Source: an uncultured Clostridia bacterium (lineage in GTDB: Bacteria; Bacillota; Clostridia; Oscillospirales; Oscillospiraceae). From it: 10,988 nucleotides of DNA. Within the stretch, counting starts at the first letter, position 1, and every line of letters starts with the position of its first letter. The notes under the pieces are model-generated. The model saw nothing but the letters and a program-made list of their open reading frames with translations. It ran no database searches and was not told the DNA's origin. Location of the stretch: the NCBI GenBank assembly GCA_946184215.1, contig CAMHER010000054.1, positions 1 through 10,988 on the forward strand, written 5' to 3'. Positions 1-6,279 of this stretch are shown one piece after another. Position numbers and translations under genes: made by a program.

Positions 1-503
1 GCGGCGTCCGAGGTGTCGATACCGTATTTTTCCTTCAGAGGCGTGAGGACATGGTTCGTGCACTGCAGCACGGCCAGATCCACGTCTTCCTCGGTGTTCT
101 TGAAGGCGATTTCCATGTATTCATGGAAGAAGTTCGGGTTTTCCTTGCCCATGGTCTTGAGCAGCTCCATGTTTTCGACGCAGCGGTTCATCATCGTGCA
201 GCCGTCGGGGGTGATGACGCAGTCGGCGAAGTTGAAGCCGCCCTCGATCGCACGCTCCAACAGCGCGCGGCTGGGCTCGCACAGGAGGTTGGTCATGTAA
301 TAGGTGGCGATGTCGATCGAGCCGGTATTCGGCGCGCTGAGACGGATCGAGACGGCCCGATCCAGATTCAGAAGCGGCTCCGGCACGTTTTCACAGGTAT
401 AGGCGACACAGACCTTTCCGTCGGCCTTGGCTTGGGTGATGAGCGCATTGTTGGCCTGCTGCAGTAAATCCTCAAAATACTGCAGATATTTCAGATCTCT
501 CAC
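1..503 (-). CDS. 2-hydroxyacyl-CoA dehydratase family protein, N-terminal part (runs off left edge)
   Basis: Read on the minus strand from a GTG at 503-501, this frame stays open for 167 codons to the window edge. The predicted protein has features I recognise from the HgdB/BcrC/HadBC superfamily. These are an early 'VAYTCENVPEPLL' strand-loop with Cys37, a 'LLCEPSRALLERA' helix with Cys75, and 'DCVITPDGC' with Cys95 and Cys102. Family members are components of radical-type, [4Fe-4S]-dependent dehydratases acting on 2-hydroxyacyl-CoA (amino-acid fermentation) or of related benzoyl-CoA reductases. Full-length proteins are usually near 370-430 residues, so more than half is missing here. The GTG start is chosen because a GAGGG ribosome site lies 8 bases upstream and no in-frame ATG precedes it. 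Cysteines 37, 75 and 102 are candidate cluster ligands (inference). The exact substrate and subunit type cannot be given from this fragment. Confidence 0.72.
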   Translation of the reverse strand, partial: MRDLKYLQYFEDLLQQANNALITQAKADGKVCVAYTCENVPEPLLNLDRAVSIRLSAPNTGSIDIATYYMTNLLCEPSRALLERAIEGGFNFADCVITPDGCTMMNRCVENMELLKTMGKENPNFFHEYMEIAFKNTEEDVDLAVLQCTNHVLTPLKEKYGIDTSDA

Positions 504-549
504 TAATCAATCCCTCTTTTCGTCTTGTTATGCCGGGTATTCTTCATAT

Positions 550-578
550 ATTTTAACAATGAAGAAAAACACTGTCAA
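550..578 (-). promoter_or_regulatory. Sigma-A-type promoter of the 2-hydroxyacyl-CoA dehydratase gene
   Basis: On the minus strand TTGACA (578-573) and TAAAAT (555-550) are separated by exactly 17 bases. That is a perfect -35 and a one-mismatch -10. Transcription would start near 543, about 40 bases before the GTG at 503. The promoter lies after the stop of the DUF4830 gene, so the dehydratase gene can be expressed independently of its upstream neighbour. Confidence 0.75.
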
Positions 579-635
579 CGAACTAGGACATTTTCGTCAT
601 TTGTGCAAAAGCCCCAAGCTGAAATTTGTTCATCC

Positions 636-1082
636 TCACAAATTGCCCAGGGCGCGCATAAAGCCGCGCAGATCTGCCGTGTGGACGTCGCCGCCGATCA
701 CGCGGCCGCGGAAGAGGTAGAGCGTTGCGATCACGCGGCCGTTCCAGCCGGGGTAGGAGACAAGATCGTAGCTGAAGCACAGGCACTTTTTTCCCGCCGC
801 CGGAAGCAGATCAAAGCCGCTTTCAAGCTGGAGAGCGTTGTACTGCTCCAATACCGTGTCGAACACCGCGGGCAGCTCGACTTCCTTGCAGCTCTCGCTC
901 TCAGGGTCCGGACAGAGTCCCAGCGAGACAAGATAAGCACAGCGCCCCTCGGTGGTGTCCAGCCGCTCCCGCCTCTCGCGCGGATACAGGATCAGCAGCG
1001 CGCAGAGCAGGAAAACCACGGCAATCAGTCCGGTCCGCAGCGCCGACGAGCGGAGGGGAGAATGTGAACAGTTTTCAAACAA
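636..1082 (-). CDS. DUF4830-type small membrane-anchored protein
   Basis: A 148-residue protein of unknown function. An N-terminal hydrophobic helix at about residues 16-31 ('LIAVVFLLCALLILYP') would anchor it in the membrane. It is followed by a soluble domain reading '..CAYLVSLGLCPDPES..', 'LPAVFDTVLEQYNALQ', 'GFDLLPAAGKK' and ending 'LFRGRVIGGDVHTADL'. This pattern resembles the DUF4830 domain of many Clostridia, recognised by eye only. The open frame continues upstream into the divergent rsuA gene. The start is placed at TTG 1082-1080 because GGAGGTGA (1095-1088) sits 8 bases before it, and an in-frame GTG at 1091 would lie inside that site. The stop is TGA at 638-636. No clear terminator follows. 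No convincing minus-strand promoter was found in the 87-base divergent spacer. I do not propose a function. Confidence 0.7.
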   Translation of the reverse strand: MFENCSHSPLRSSALRTGLIAVVFLLCALLILYPRERRERLDTTEGRCAYLVSLGLCPDPESESCKEVELPAVFDTVLEQYNALQLESGFDLLPAAGKKCLCFSYDLVSYPGWNGRVIATLYLFRGRVIGGDVHTADLRGFMRALGNL

Positions 1083-1106
1083 TTGCCTCACCTCCCTCCA
1101 AAGGTA

Positions 1107-1135
1107 TTCAATTTCGTAACAAAGTATGCTATAAT
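1107..1135 (+). promoter_or_regulatory. Extended -10 promoter of the rsuA-like gene
   Basis: TTCAAT (1107-1112) and a perfect TATAAT (1130-1135) are spaced by 17 bases, and TGC directly before the -10 gives an extended TGn element. Transcription should start near 1142. This excludes the in-frame ATG at 1134 and TTG at 1083 from the transcript and bears on the start-codon question of the gene downstream. Confidence 0.7.
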
Positions 1136-1169
1136 GACGACAATTTTCGCCGGACGGGAGGGAAAGGAC

Positions 1170-1883
1170 ACGGAAAAGATCAGACTGGACAAGTACCTCT
1201 GCGATCTCGGCGCGGCGCCGCGCAGCGAGTGCAGAAAGCTGATCCGCGCCGGGCGCGTATGCGTTGACGGCGTGACCGTCACCGCACCGGAGACGAAGGT
1301 CGAGGCGGCGAGCGCCGCCGTTACGCTCGACGGCGAGAGGCTTGCGTGGAAAAAATACCGCTACTTTATGCTCAACAAGCCCGCCGGCATCGTGACCGCC
1401 ACCGAGGATAAACGGCAGAAGACCGTTCTCGACCTCCTGCCGCCGGAATTGCAGCGCCTCGGGCTCTTCCCCGTCGGCCGGCTGGACCGGGACACGCGGG
1501 GACTCCTGCTGCTGACAAACGACGGAGATTTTGCCCACCGTGTTATTTCGCCGAAATTCGCGGTCGAAAAACGGTATGATGCGAGGGTCGAAGGAACGCC
1601 CGATGAGGCGGACATTGCCGCTTTCGCGCAGGGACTGGTGCTGGGCGACGGGACAAAATGCCGCCCCGCCCGGCTGGAGATCACGGGACAGGGCGCCTGC
1701 CGCGTCACCGTGACGGAAGGAAAATACCACCAGGTCAAGCGCATGCTTGCCAGCCGCGGCAAGCCTGTGACAGAGCTCAAACGGCTCTCGATCGGGGCCC
1801 TGTTCCTGCCGGAGGAACTGGAAGAAGGCGGCGTCCGGGAACTTGCCGAAGAGGATTTGTGCAGAGTGTTTATGGTGAGATAG
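1170..1883 (+). CDS. rsuA: RsuA-type 16S rRNA pseudouridine synthase (unusual start)
   Basis: About 237 residues. An S4 RNA-binding domain at residues 4-50 ('IRLDKYLCDLG..RSECRKLI..GRVCVDG') is followed by the pseudouridine synthase domain with 'GRLDRDTRG' at 103-111; Asp106 is the expected catalytic residue. 'EGKYHQVKRML' (184-193) is the RsuA form of the C-terminal motif, rather than the 'RQVRRM' form typical of RluB/E/F, so U516 of 16S rRNA (E. coli numbering) is the probable target. The start is uncertain. GGGAGGG (1156-1162) is correctly spaced for an ACG at 1170-1172, just where related proteins begin. The only canonical in-frame starts are ATG 1134 (inside the -10 box, no ribosome site) and TTG 1083. 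An annotation tool would probably pick 1134 or 1083. The gene is divergent from the DUF4830 gene and no terminator is evident after it. Confidence 0.88.
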   Translation, partial: TEKIRLDKYLCDLGAAPRSECRKLIRAGRVCVDGVTVTAPETKVEAASAAVTLDGERLAWKKYRYFMLNKPAGIVTATEDKRQKTVLDLLPPELQRLGLFPVGRLDRDTRGLLLLTNDGDFAHRVISPKFAVEKRYDARVEGTPDEADIAAFAQGLVLGDGTKCRPARLEITGQGACRVTVTEGKYHQVKRMLASRGKPVTELKRLSIGALFLPEELEEGGVRELAEEDLCRVFMVR

Positions 1884-1969
1884 TCAAAAAATCACAAGTA
1901 AATTCGGCTGTTTTTGAGCGTTTGAACTACAAAACATGAAAAATTAACAAAAAATCCTGCCGATTTCTA

Positions 1970-1998
1970 TTGAAAATACCATAAAAATGAGGTATGAT
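1970..1998 (+). promoter_or_regulatory. Promoter of the CdaR/PucR-family regulator gene
   Basis: TTGAAA (1970-1975), 17 bases, then TATGAT (1993-1998), in an A/T-rich gap after rsuA. The predicted transcription start is near 2005, which leaves a leader of about 55 bases containing the inverted repeat at 2021-2040. It is the nearest strong promoter upstream of ftsE, so it may also feed the ftsEX cluster. Confidence 0.65.
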
Positions 1999-2020
1999 GC
2001 CTTTCAGATGAATTGAGACG

Positions 2021-2040
2021 ATATGGTGAATTTGCCATAT
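2021..2040. repeat. Inverted repeat in regulator leader (possible operator)
   Basis: ATATGG (2021-2026) and CCATAT (2035-2040) form a perfect 6-base inverted repeat around an 8-base centre that contains AATT. It lies about 16 bases after the predicted transcription start and just before the ribosome site GGAGG of the regulator gene. Dyad symmetry of about two helical turns suits a dimeric DNA-binding protein, and autoregulation is one possibility (inference). As an RNA hairpin it would be A/U-rich and weak. Confidence 0.4.
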
Positions 2041-2059
2041 GTATGCGGGAGGAAAGGAT

Positions 2060-3154
2060 ATGTCCAGCAGGATTTTTCAGAATGTCATCATTCAGATGAG
2101 AGATGCCCTTGACAGACCTGTCGGCGTGATCGATGATCAGGGCTTCGTCGTGGCCAGCAGTGAACTTGCCATTATCGGCTCGCGCCTTGAAGATTTTCAC
2201 CTCTACGAGGTGGAAAACGGCGCGCAGCCTTATGCCACCGCAAACAGAACCTACCTCCCCCTGGCCTCCGCCAGCGGACGGGTGGAGTTTGTCACCTTTG
2301 CCGAGGGTGCGGATCAGACGGCGAAGATGATCTGCACGATGGCCTCCGTGGCCTTCAATGAGGCAAAGAACAATTATGAGGAAAAGCACAACAAGGCCGC
2401 CTTCGTCAAGAACATCATCTCCGACAATATCCTGCCGGGCGACGTGTACGTCCGCGCCAAGGAACTTCACTTCGTTACCGACGAGGTCCGCAGCGTGATC
2501 CTGGTCCGCCAGAACGAGAGCTCGGACGGCGCCGCGGTCGAGGTCATCCAGCGCCTGTTCCCCGACAAGCAGAACGACTTCGTCATCAACATCAACGAGT
2601 CGGACATCGCCGTGATCAAGGCCGTCCCCCAAGCGGAGGACAACGGGGAAGCGCAAAAGGCCGCTCATTTGATCGAAAAGGCGCTGCGGGAGGAGCTGGG
2701 GATCTCCTGCGTGATCGGAATCTCCACCAACGCCCATCATCTGCGGGAACTGGCCGACCGCTATAAGGAGGCTCAGGTCGCCATCGACGTGGGCAAGGTC
2801 TTTGAAGAGGGCAAGACCGTGATCTGCTATGAGAGCCTCGGCCTCGGCCGCATCATCTACCAGCTGCCGACAACGCTGTGCGAGATGTTCCTCAACGAGG
2901 TGTTCAAGAAGAACCCCATCGAAACGCTCGACGAGGACACGCTTGAGACGATCAACAAGTTCTTCGAGAACAACCTGAACGTATCCGAGACCTCGCGCAA
3001 GCTCTATGTCCACCGCAACACCCTGGTCTACCGCCTGGAGAAGATCAAGAAGCTGACCGGACTGGACCTGCGGGAGTTCGATCACGCGATCGTCTTCAAG
3101 GTGGCCATGATGGTCAAAAAATATCTCGATTCGCTGAACGTCAGCAAATATTGA
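2060..3154 (+). CDS. CdaR/PucR-family transcriptional regulator
   Basis: A 364-residue predicted DNA-binding regulator. Residues 5-90 ('IFQNVIIQMRDALDRPVGVIDDQG..') resemble the putative sugar-diacid recognition domain of CdaR. About residues 200-260 ('CVIGISTNAHHLRELADRYKEAQVA..') match the degenerate GGDEF-like segment of the family. Residues 290-350 ('NLNVSETSRKLYVHRNTLVYRLEKI') form the PucR C-terminal helix-turn-helix. The start is ATG 2060, seven bases after GGAGG; an upstream in-frame ATG at 2039 lacks a ribosome site and falls inside the leader inverted repeat. CdaR relatives respond to small organic acids, but the effector here is unknown. ftsE begins only 59 bases downstream on the same strand, so control of the cell-wall cluster is plausible but not shown. 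Confidence 0.87.
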   Translation: MSSRIFQNVIIQMRDALDRPVGVIDDQGFVVASSELAIIGSRLEDFHLYEVENGAQPYATANRTYLPLASASGRVEFVTFAEGADQTAKMICTMASVAFNEAKNNYEEKHNKAAFVKNIISDNILPGDVYVRAKELHFVTDEVRSVILVRQNESSDGAAVEVIQRLFPDKQNDFVININESDIAVIKAVPQAEDNGEAQKAAHLIEKALREELGISCVIGISTNAHHLRELADRYKEAQVAIDVGKVFEEGKTVICYESLGLGRIIYQLPTTLCEMFLNEVFKKNPIETLDEDTLETINKFFENNLNVSETSRKLYVHRNTLVYRLEKIKKLTGLDLREFDHAIVFKVAMMVKKYLDSLNVSKY

Positions 3155-3213
3155 GAAATTGACCAACCCCCGCGGAAGAAAAAGCAAAATCCGTATTGGA
3201 GGAAGAAAACCGT

Positions 3214-3906
3214 ATGGTTGAGATGAACAATGTAAGTATGGTCTACGAGAGCAGCGGGACCGAAGCGCTCGACAACGTCAGTCTGTCGATCCGCGACGGC
3301 GAGTTCGTCTTTCTCGTGGGGCCGTCCGGCTCGGGCAAGACCACGCTGATGAAGCTCATCACCGGCGAAATCCGCGCCAAGACCGGCAAGGTTGTTGTCA
3401 ACGACTTCGACATGCGCAAGATCAAGCGCCGCAAGCTGCCCAAGGTCAGAAGAACGCTCGGCATCGTCTTTCAGGATTACCGCCTGATCGAGAATATGAA
3501 CGTCTATGACAACGTGGCCTTCGCCATGCGTGTCGTCGGGGCAAGAAGACGCGAGATTCGCCAGCGCGTACCCTATGTGCTGGAGCTGGTCGGCCTCGAG
3601 GGGCGTGAAAAGCGCATGCCCAACGAGCTCTCCGGCGGCGAGCAGCAGCGTGTGGCCATCGCCCGCGCGCTGGTCAACAACCCGCGCATGATCGTCGCGG
3701 ACGAGCCCACCGGCAACCTTGACCCGGTGAGAAGTCTTGAACTGATGCTGCTGTTTGAAAAAATCAACGAGATGGGCACCACGATCCTCGTGGTCACCCA
3801 TGAAAAGGAACTGGTCAACGCCCTGTCCAAACGCGTTATCGCCATCGACAGAGGCCACGTGATCAGCGACGGAACGGACGGGTATTTCAGCTATGAGATT
3901 GAATAG
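3214..3906 (+). CDS. ftsE: Cell division ABC transporter ATP-binding protein FtsE
   Basis: A 230-residue ATPase with a complete set of ABC motifs: Walker A 'GPSGSGKTT' at 36-44, Q-loop Gln87, signature 'LSGGEQQR' at 139-146, Walker B 'MIVADEP' at 159-165 and switch His196. Length and sequence ('ALDNVSLSI', 'DYRLIENMNVYDNVAFAMRV') are typical of FtsE. It partners with FtsX. The complex does not transport solutes but transmits ATP-driven conformational change across the membrane to murein hydrolases (known for E. coli EnvC, Streptococcus PcsB, Bacillus CwlO). The start is ATG 3214 with GGAGG at 3199-3203; an in-frame TTG at 3196 lies upstream of that site and is rejected. The end overlaps ftsX by 14 bases. 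Confidence 0.97.
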   Translation: MVEMNNVSMVYESSGTEALDNVSLSIRDGEFVFLVGPSGSGKTTLMKLITGEIRAKTGKVVVNDFDMRKIKRRKLPKVRRTLGIVFQDYRLIENMNVYDNVAFAMRVVGARRREIRQRVPYVLELVGLEGREKRMPNELSGGEQQRVAIARALVNNPRMIVADEPTGNLDPVRSLELMLLFEKINEMGTTILVVTHEKELVNALSKRVIAIDRGHVISDGTDGYFSYEIE

Positions 3907-4777
3907 AAGCGGTTATTTGATCCGGGAGGGCTTTCGGAGCATCGGCACGCATGGCTTCATGTCCTTCGCAACGGTCACGATCATTATGGCGTGCCTGATC
4001 ATCATGGGCAGCGTGACGCTGCTGAGCCTGAACATAGACCGGCTGATCAAGGGGCTGGAGAATCGCAACGAGGTTGTGGCCTTTGTTGAGGACAGCTATA
4101 CCGAGGATCAGGCGCGCGCGCTGGAAGATCAGATCGCCGCGATCGAAAATATCAGCTCGGAGAAGTTCGTCACCCGCTCGGAGGCCTTTGATACCTTTAT
4201 GAAGAGCTATTCCTCCGACCTGGCCGAGGGCCTGGACGACCAGGTGCTGCGCGACCGCTATGTCATTCATCTGACGGATATCGCGCTGATGGAGCAGACC
4301 AAGGCGGATCTGGAGAACATCGAGGGTGTGGCCAAGGTCAAGGCGCACCTGGACTATGCCAAAACCTTCGTGACGATCCGCAATGTCGTCAGCGTCGTTT
4401 CGCTCGCGCTGATCGCAATGCTGGTCTTCGTGTCGATCTTCATCATGTCCAACACCATCAAGCTTGCCACCTTCGGCCGCCGCGAGGAGATCGCGATCAT
4501 GAAGATGGTCGGCGCGTCCAACGGCTTTATCCGCCTGCCCTTTGTGGTCGAGGGCCTTGTCCTCGGCATCCTGGGCGGCGGCCTGGGCTACCTGGCCGAG
4601 TGGGGCCTGTACGAGCTGCTGACAAAGAAGCTTGTGGGCTCGGTGGCGGGCAGCATCTTTGCGGTCGTGCCCTTTGCACAGATTGCCCTTCCGATGCTGA
4701 TCACCTATATGGCCATCGGCGTGTTCATCGGCGCCTTCGGCGGCGTGAACGCGATCCGCAGTTATCTCGAGGTCTGA
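3893..4777 (+). CDS. ftsX: Cell division protein FtsX, permease-like
   Basis: 294 residues with four predicted membrane segments at about 21-46, 164-188, 214-236 and 262-284. A large extracellular loop (about 47-160) lies between the first two and is the region that contacts the hydrolase coiled coil in characterised systems. The cytoplasmic segment 'FGRREEIAIMKMVGASNGFIR' at 194-214 is the typical FtsX coupling region. The start ATG 3893 lies inside the end of ftsE (14-base overlap) with only a weak ribosome site, so translational coupling with ftsE is expected. The next gene, an EnvC/PcsB-like hydrolase 85 bases downstream, is a likely client. Confidence 0.96.
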   Translation: MRLNRSGYLIREGFRSIGTHGFMSFATVTIIMACLIIMGSVTLLSLNIDRLIKGLENRNEVVAFVEDSYTEDQARALEDQIAAIENISSEKFVTRSEAFDTFMKSYSSDLAEGLDDQVLRDRYVIHLTDIALMEQTKADLENIEGVAKVKAHLDYAKTFVTIRNVVSVVSLALIAMLVFVSIFIMSNTIKLATFGRREEIAIMKMVGASNGFIRLPFVVEGLVLGILGGGLGYLAEWGLYELLTKKLVGSVAGSIFAVVPFAQIALPMLITYMAIGVFIGAFGGVNAIRSYLEV

Positions 4778-4862
4778 TAATAACGGCCCCGGACAGAGAA
4801 GGGTACCGAAGGGGAAACAAACAGGGGAAGGGAAATTTGATCCGAACCCGGAGGAAATCGTT

Positions 4863-6179
4863 TTGAACAACAAAAAAGTTATGTCGGCCATCGCCGTCCT
4901 GCTGGCAGTGCTGATGCTCATCGGCCTTGTGGTCAGCGTCCTGCCGGCCAGCGTGTTTGCCGATGAGGATTATACCATCAACCCCGCCTGGGGGCTTCCC
5001 GAACTGCAGGCGCGCAAGGAAGAGCTTGCCGCAAAGGCGGAGAAAAGCCAGGAGAAGATTGCCGAGCTGCAGGAGCAGCACGCGACCCTCATCGAGCAGA
5101 AGACGGCTTATGACGAGCGCGACGCCTATATCCGCGAGCAGATCACCATCACAGATGAGCAGATCGGGCGCTATCGTTCTCTGATAGCCGAAAAGGAAAA
5201 AGAAGTGACCGAGGCCAAGCGCCTTGAGGACGAGCAGCTTGCGCGCTACCGCGCCCGTGTGCGCGCCATGGAGGAGAACGGCGGCTACAACATACTCACG
5301 CTCCTCCTGCGCGCCGACAGCTTTTCCGGCTTCCTCACCGCAATCGACGATATCCGCGATATCATGTCCAGCGACCGTCTGCTTGAGGACCGCTATATTG
5401 CGGCCCGCGAGGAGCACGAACGCATCCAGGGCGAGTATGAGGAGGAAAAGGAAGGCTACGAGCAGACACTGGACGAGCTTTCCACCGAGCAGGAACAGCT
5501 CCGGGAGAATATCCGGCAGACTGAGGAGCTGATGGCCAAACTCGAGCAGGAGATCGAGCAGAACCAGACGGAGTATGAGGCCGCCCTGGCGGCGGAAACG
5601 GCCGCGGGCGAGGCGATCGACGCCAAGATCGCCCAGCTCTATGCCGCCTATATGGCCGCGCATCCCTATGTGGCGCCCGAGAGCGCTTCCCCTGCGAACA
5701 GCAGCGAGGGCACGGAGAGCGTACAGACGGATCCCGAGGAGGGCGAGTACTACTATTATGAGCCGGACGCGACCGGAAGCGGATCGCTGGCCTGGCCTGT
5801 TCCGGGCTGCTACAGCGTCAGCAGCGACTACGGCACCCGCACCCACCCGATCACCGGAGAGGTGAGCCGGATGCACTACGGCATGGACATCGACGGCTAC
5901 GGTCATGACGGCGGCGACATCGTCGCCTGCGACAACGGCGTCGTCACCACCGTGGGCTATAACAGCGGCTACGGCAACTACATCATTGTCGATCACGGCA
6001 ACGGCATGCAGACGCTTTACGCCCACATGTCCGGCACTGCGGTGGCTGAAGGCACCACGGTCGGCCAGGGCGAGACCATCGGCTATCTGGGGGCCACCGG
6101 CATGGCCACGGGCACCCACTGCCACCTGGAGGTCTTTGTGGACGGCGAGAATGTCAATCCCGCCGATTACGTGGGCTGA
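4863..6179 (+). CDS. Secreted coiled-coil M23 murein hydrolase (EnvC/PcsB-like), copy 1
   Basis: 438 residues. An N-terminal signal peptide ('AIAVLLAVLMLIGLVVSVLPASVFA', likely cut near residue 33) is followed by a long charged coiled coil (about 45-265). This contains the PcsB-type block 'RVRAMEENG..NILTLLLRA' near 132-151. A low-complexity linker follows (270-308, with EYYYYEP), then a C-terminal M23/LytM endopeptidase domain (310-438). Zinc and catalytic residues look intact: His338 and Asp342 in HYGMD, His388 in YAHM, and His419/His421 in HCH. Such proteins cut peptide cross-links or activate amidases and are controlled by FtsEX through the coiled coil. The start is TTG 4863, eight bases after GGAGG (4850-4854); a later in-frame ATG (residue 7) lacks a well-placed site. 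It sits 85 bases after ftsX, and the upstream gap is purine-rich without a clear promoter. Confidence 0.92.
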   Translation: MNNKKVMSAIAVLLAVLMLIGLVVSVLPASVFADEDYTINPAWGLPELQARKEELAAKAEKSQEKIAELQEQHATLIEQKTAYDERDAYIREQITITDEQIGRYRSLIAEKEKEVTEAKRLEDEQLARYRARVRAMEENGGYNILTLLLRADSFSGFLTAIDDIRDIMSSDRLLEDRYIAAREEHERIQGEYEEEKEGYEQTLDELSTEQEQLRENIRQTEELMAKLEQEIEQNQTEYEAALAAETAAGEAIDAKIAQLYAAYMAAHPYVAPESASPANSSEGTESVQTDPEEGEYYYYEPDATGSGSLAWPVPGCYSVSSDYGTRTHPITGEVSRMHYGMDIDGYGHDGGDIVACDNGVVTTVGYNSGYGNYIIVDHGNGMQTLYAHMSGTAVAEGTTVGQGETIGYLGATGMATGTHCHLEVFVDGENVNPADYVG

Positions 6180-6186
6180 AGCAACC

Positions 6187-6206
6187 TTGCCGCGCTGCTG
6201 CGGCAA
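6187..6206 (+). repeat. GC-rich hairpin between the two M23 genes
   Basis: TTGCCGC (6187-6193) and GCGGCAA (6200-6206) form a perfect 7-base-pair stem with loop GCTGCT, beginning 7 bases after the stop codon of copy 1. No T-run follows, so it is not a standard intrinsic terminator. It could protect the 3' end of an upstream transcript segment or reduce read-through (inference). Confidence 0.6.
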
Positions 6207-6227
6207 TACAAACCGGACGGACGCGCG

Positions 6228-6254
6228 GATCCCGTGACAGAAAAGAACGGGATC
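6228..6254 (+). repeat. Second inverted repeat before M23 copy 2
   Basis: GATCCCGT (6228-6235) and ACGGGATC (6247-6254) are a perfect 8-base inverted repeat around an 11-base A-rich loop. It ends 12 bases before the AAGGGG ribosome site of the next gene, so an RNA stem here would lie right in front of the initiation region. Confidence 0.6.
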
Positions 6255-6279
6255 AATGCTGCCGCCAAGGGGTAGGCTT

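Noticed and set aside
636..1730. Long minus-strand open frame of 364 codons reaching across the rsuA-like gene
   Set aside because: Only the part from 1082 downwards looks like a protein. The rest is antisense to the RsuA domain motifs, and a good ribosome site with TTG start lies at 1082.
1967..3187. 406-codon minus-strand open frame opposite the regulator gene
   Set aside because: It is an antisense shadow of a GC-rich coding region, with His/Asp/Leu/Val-rich composition and no recognisable domain. The plus strand encodes a clear CdaR/PucR protein.
3159..3190. Possible promoter before ftsE (TTGACC and CAAAAT)
   Set aside because: The spacing is 20 bases and both hexamers are imperfect. 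It is not strong enough to claim.
4778..4862. CCCC...GGGG pairing and purine-rich gap after ftsX
   Set aside because: The pairing is short and interrupted, with no T-run; it reads as an ordinary intergenic leader ending in a GGAGG site.
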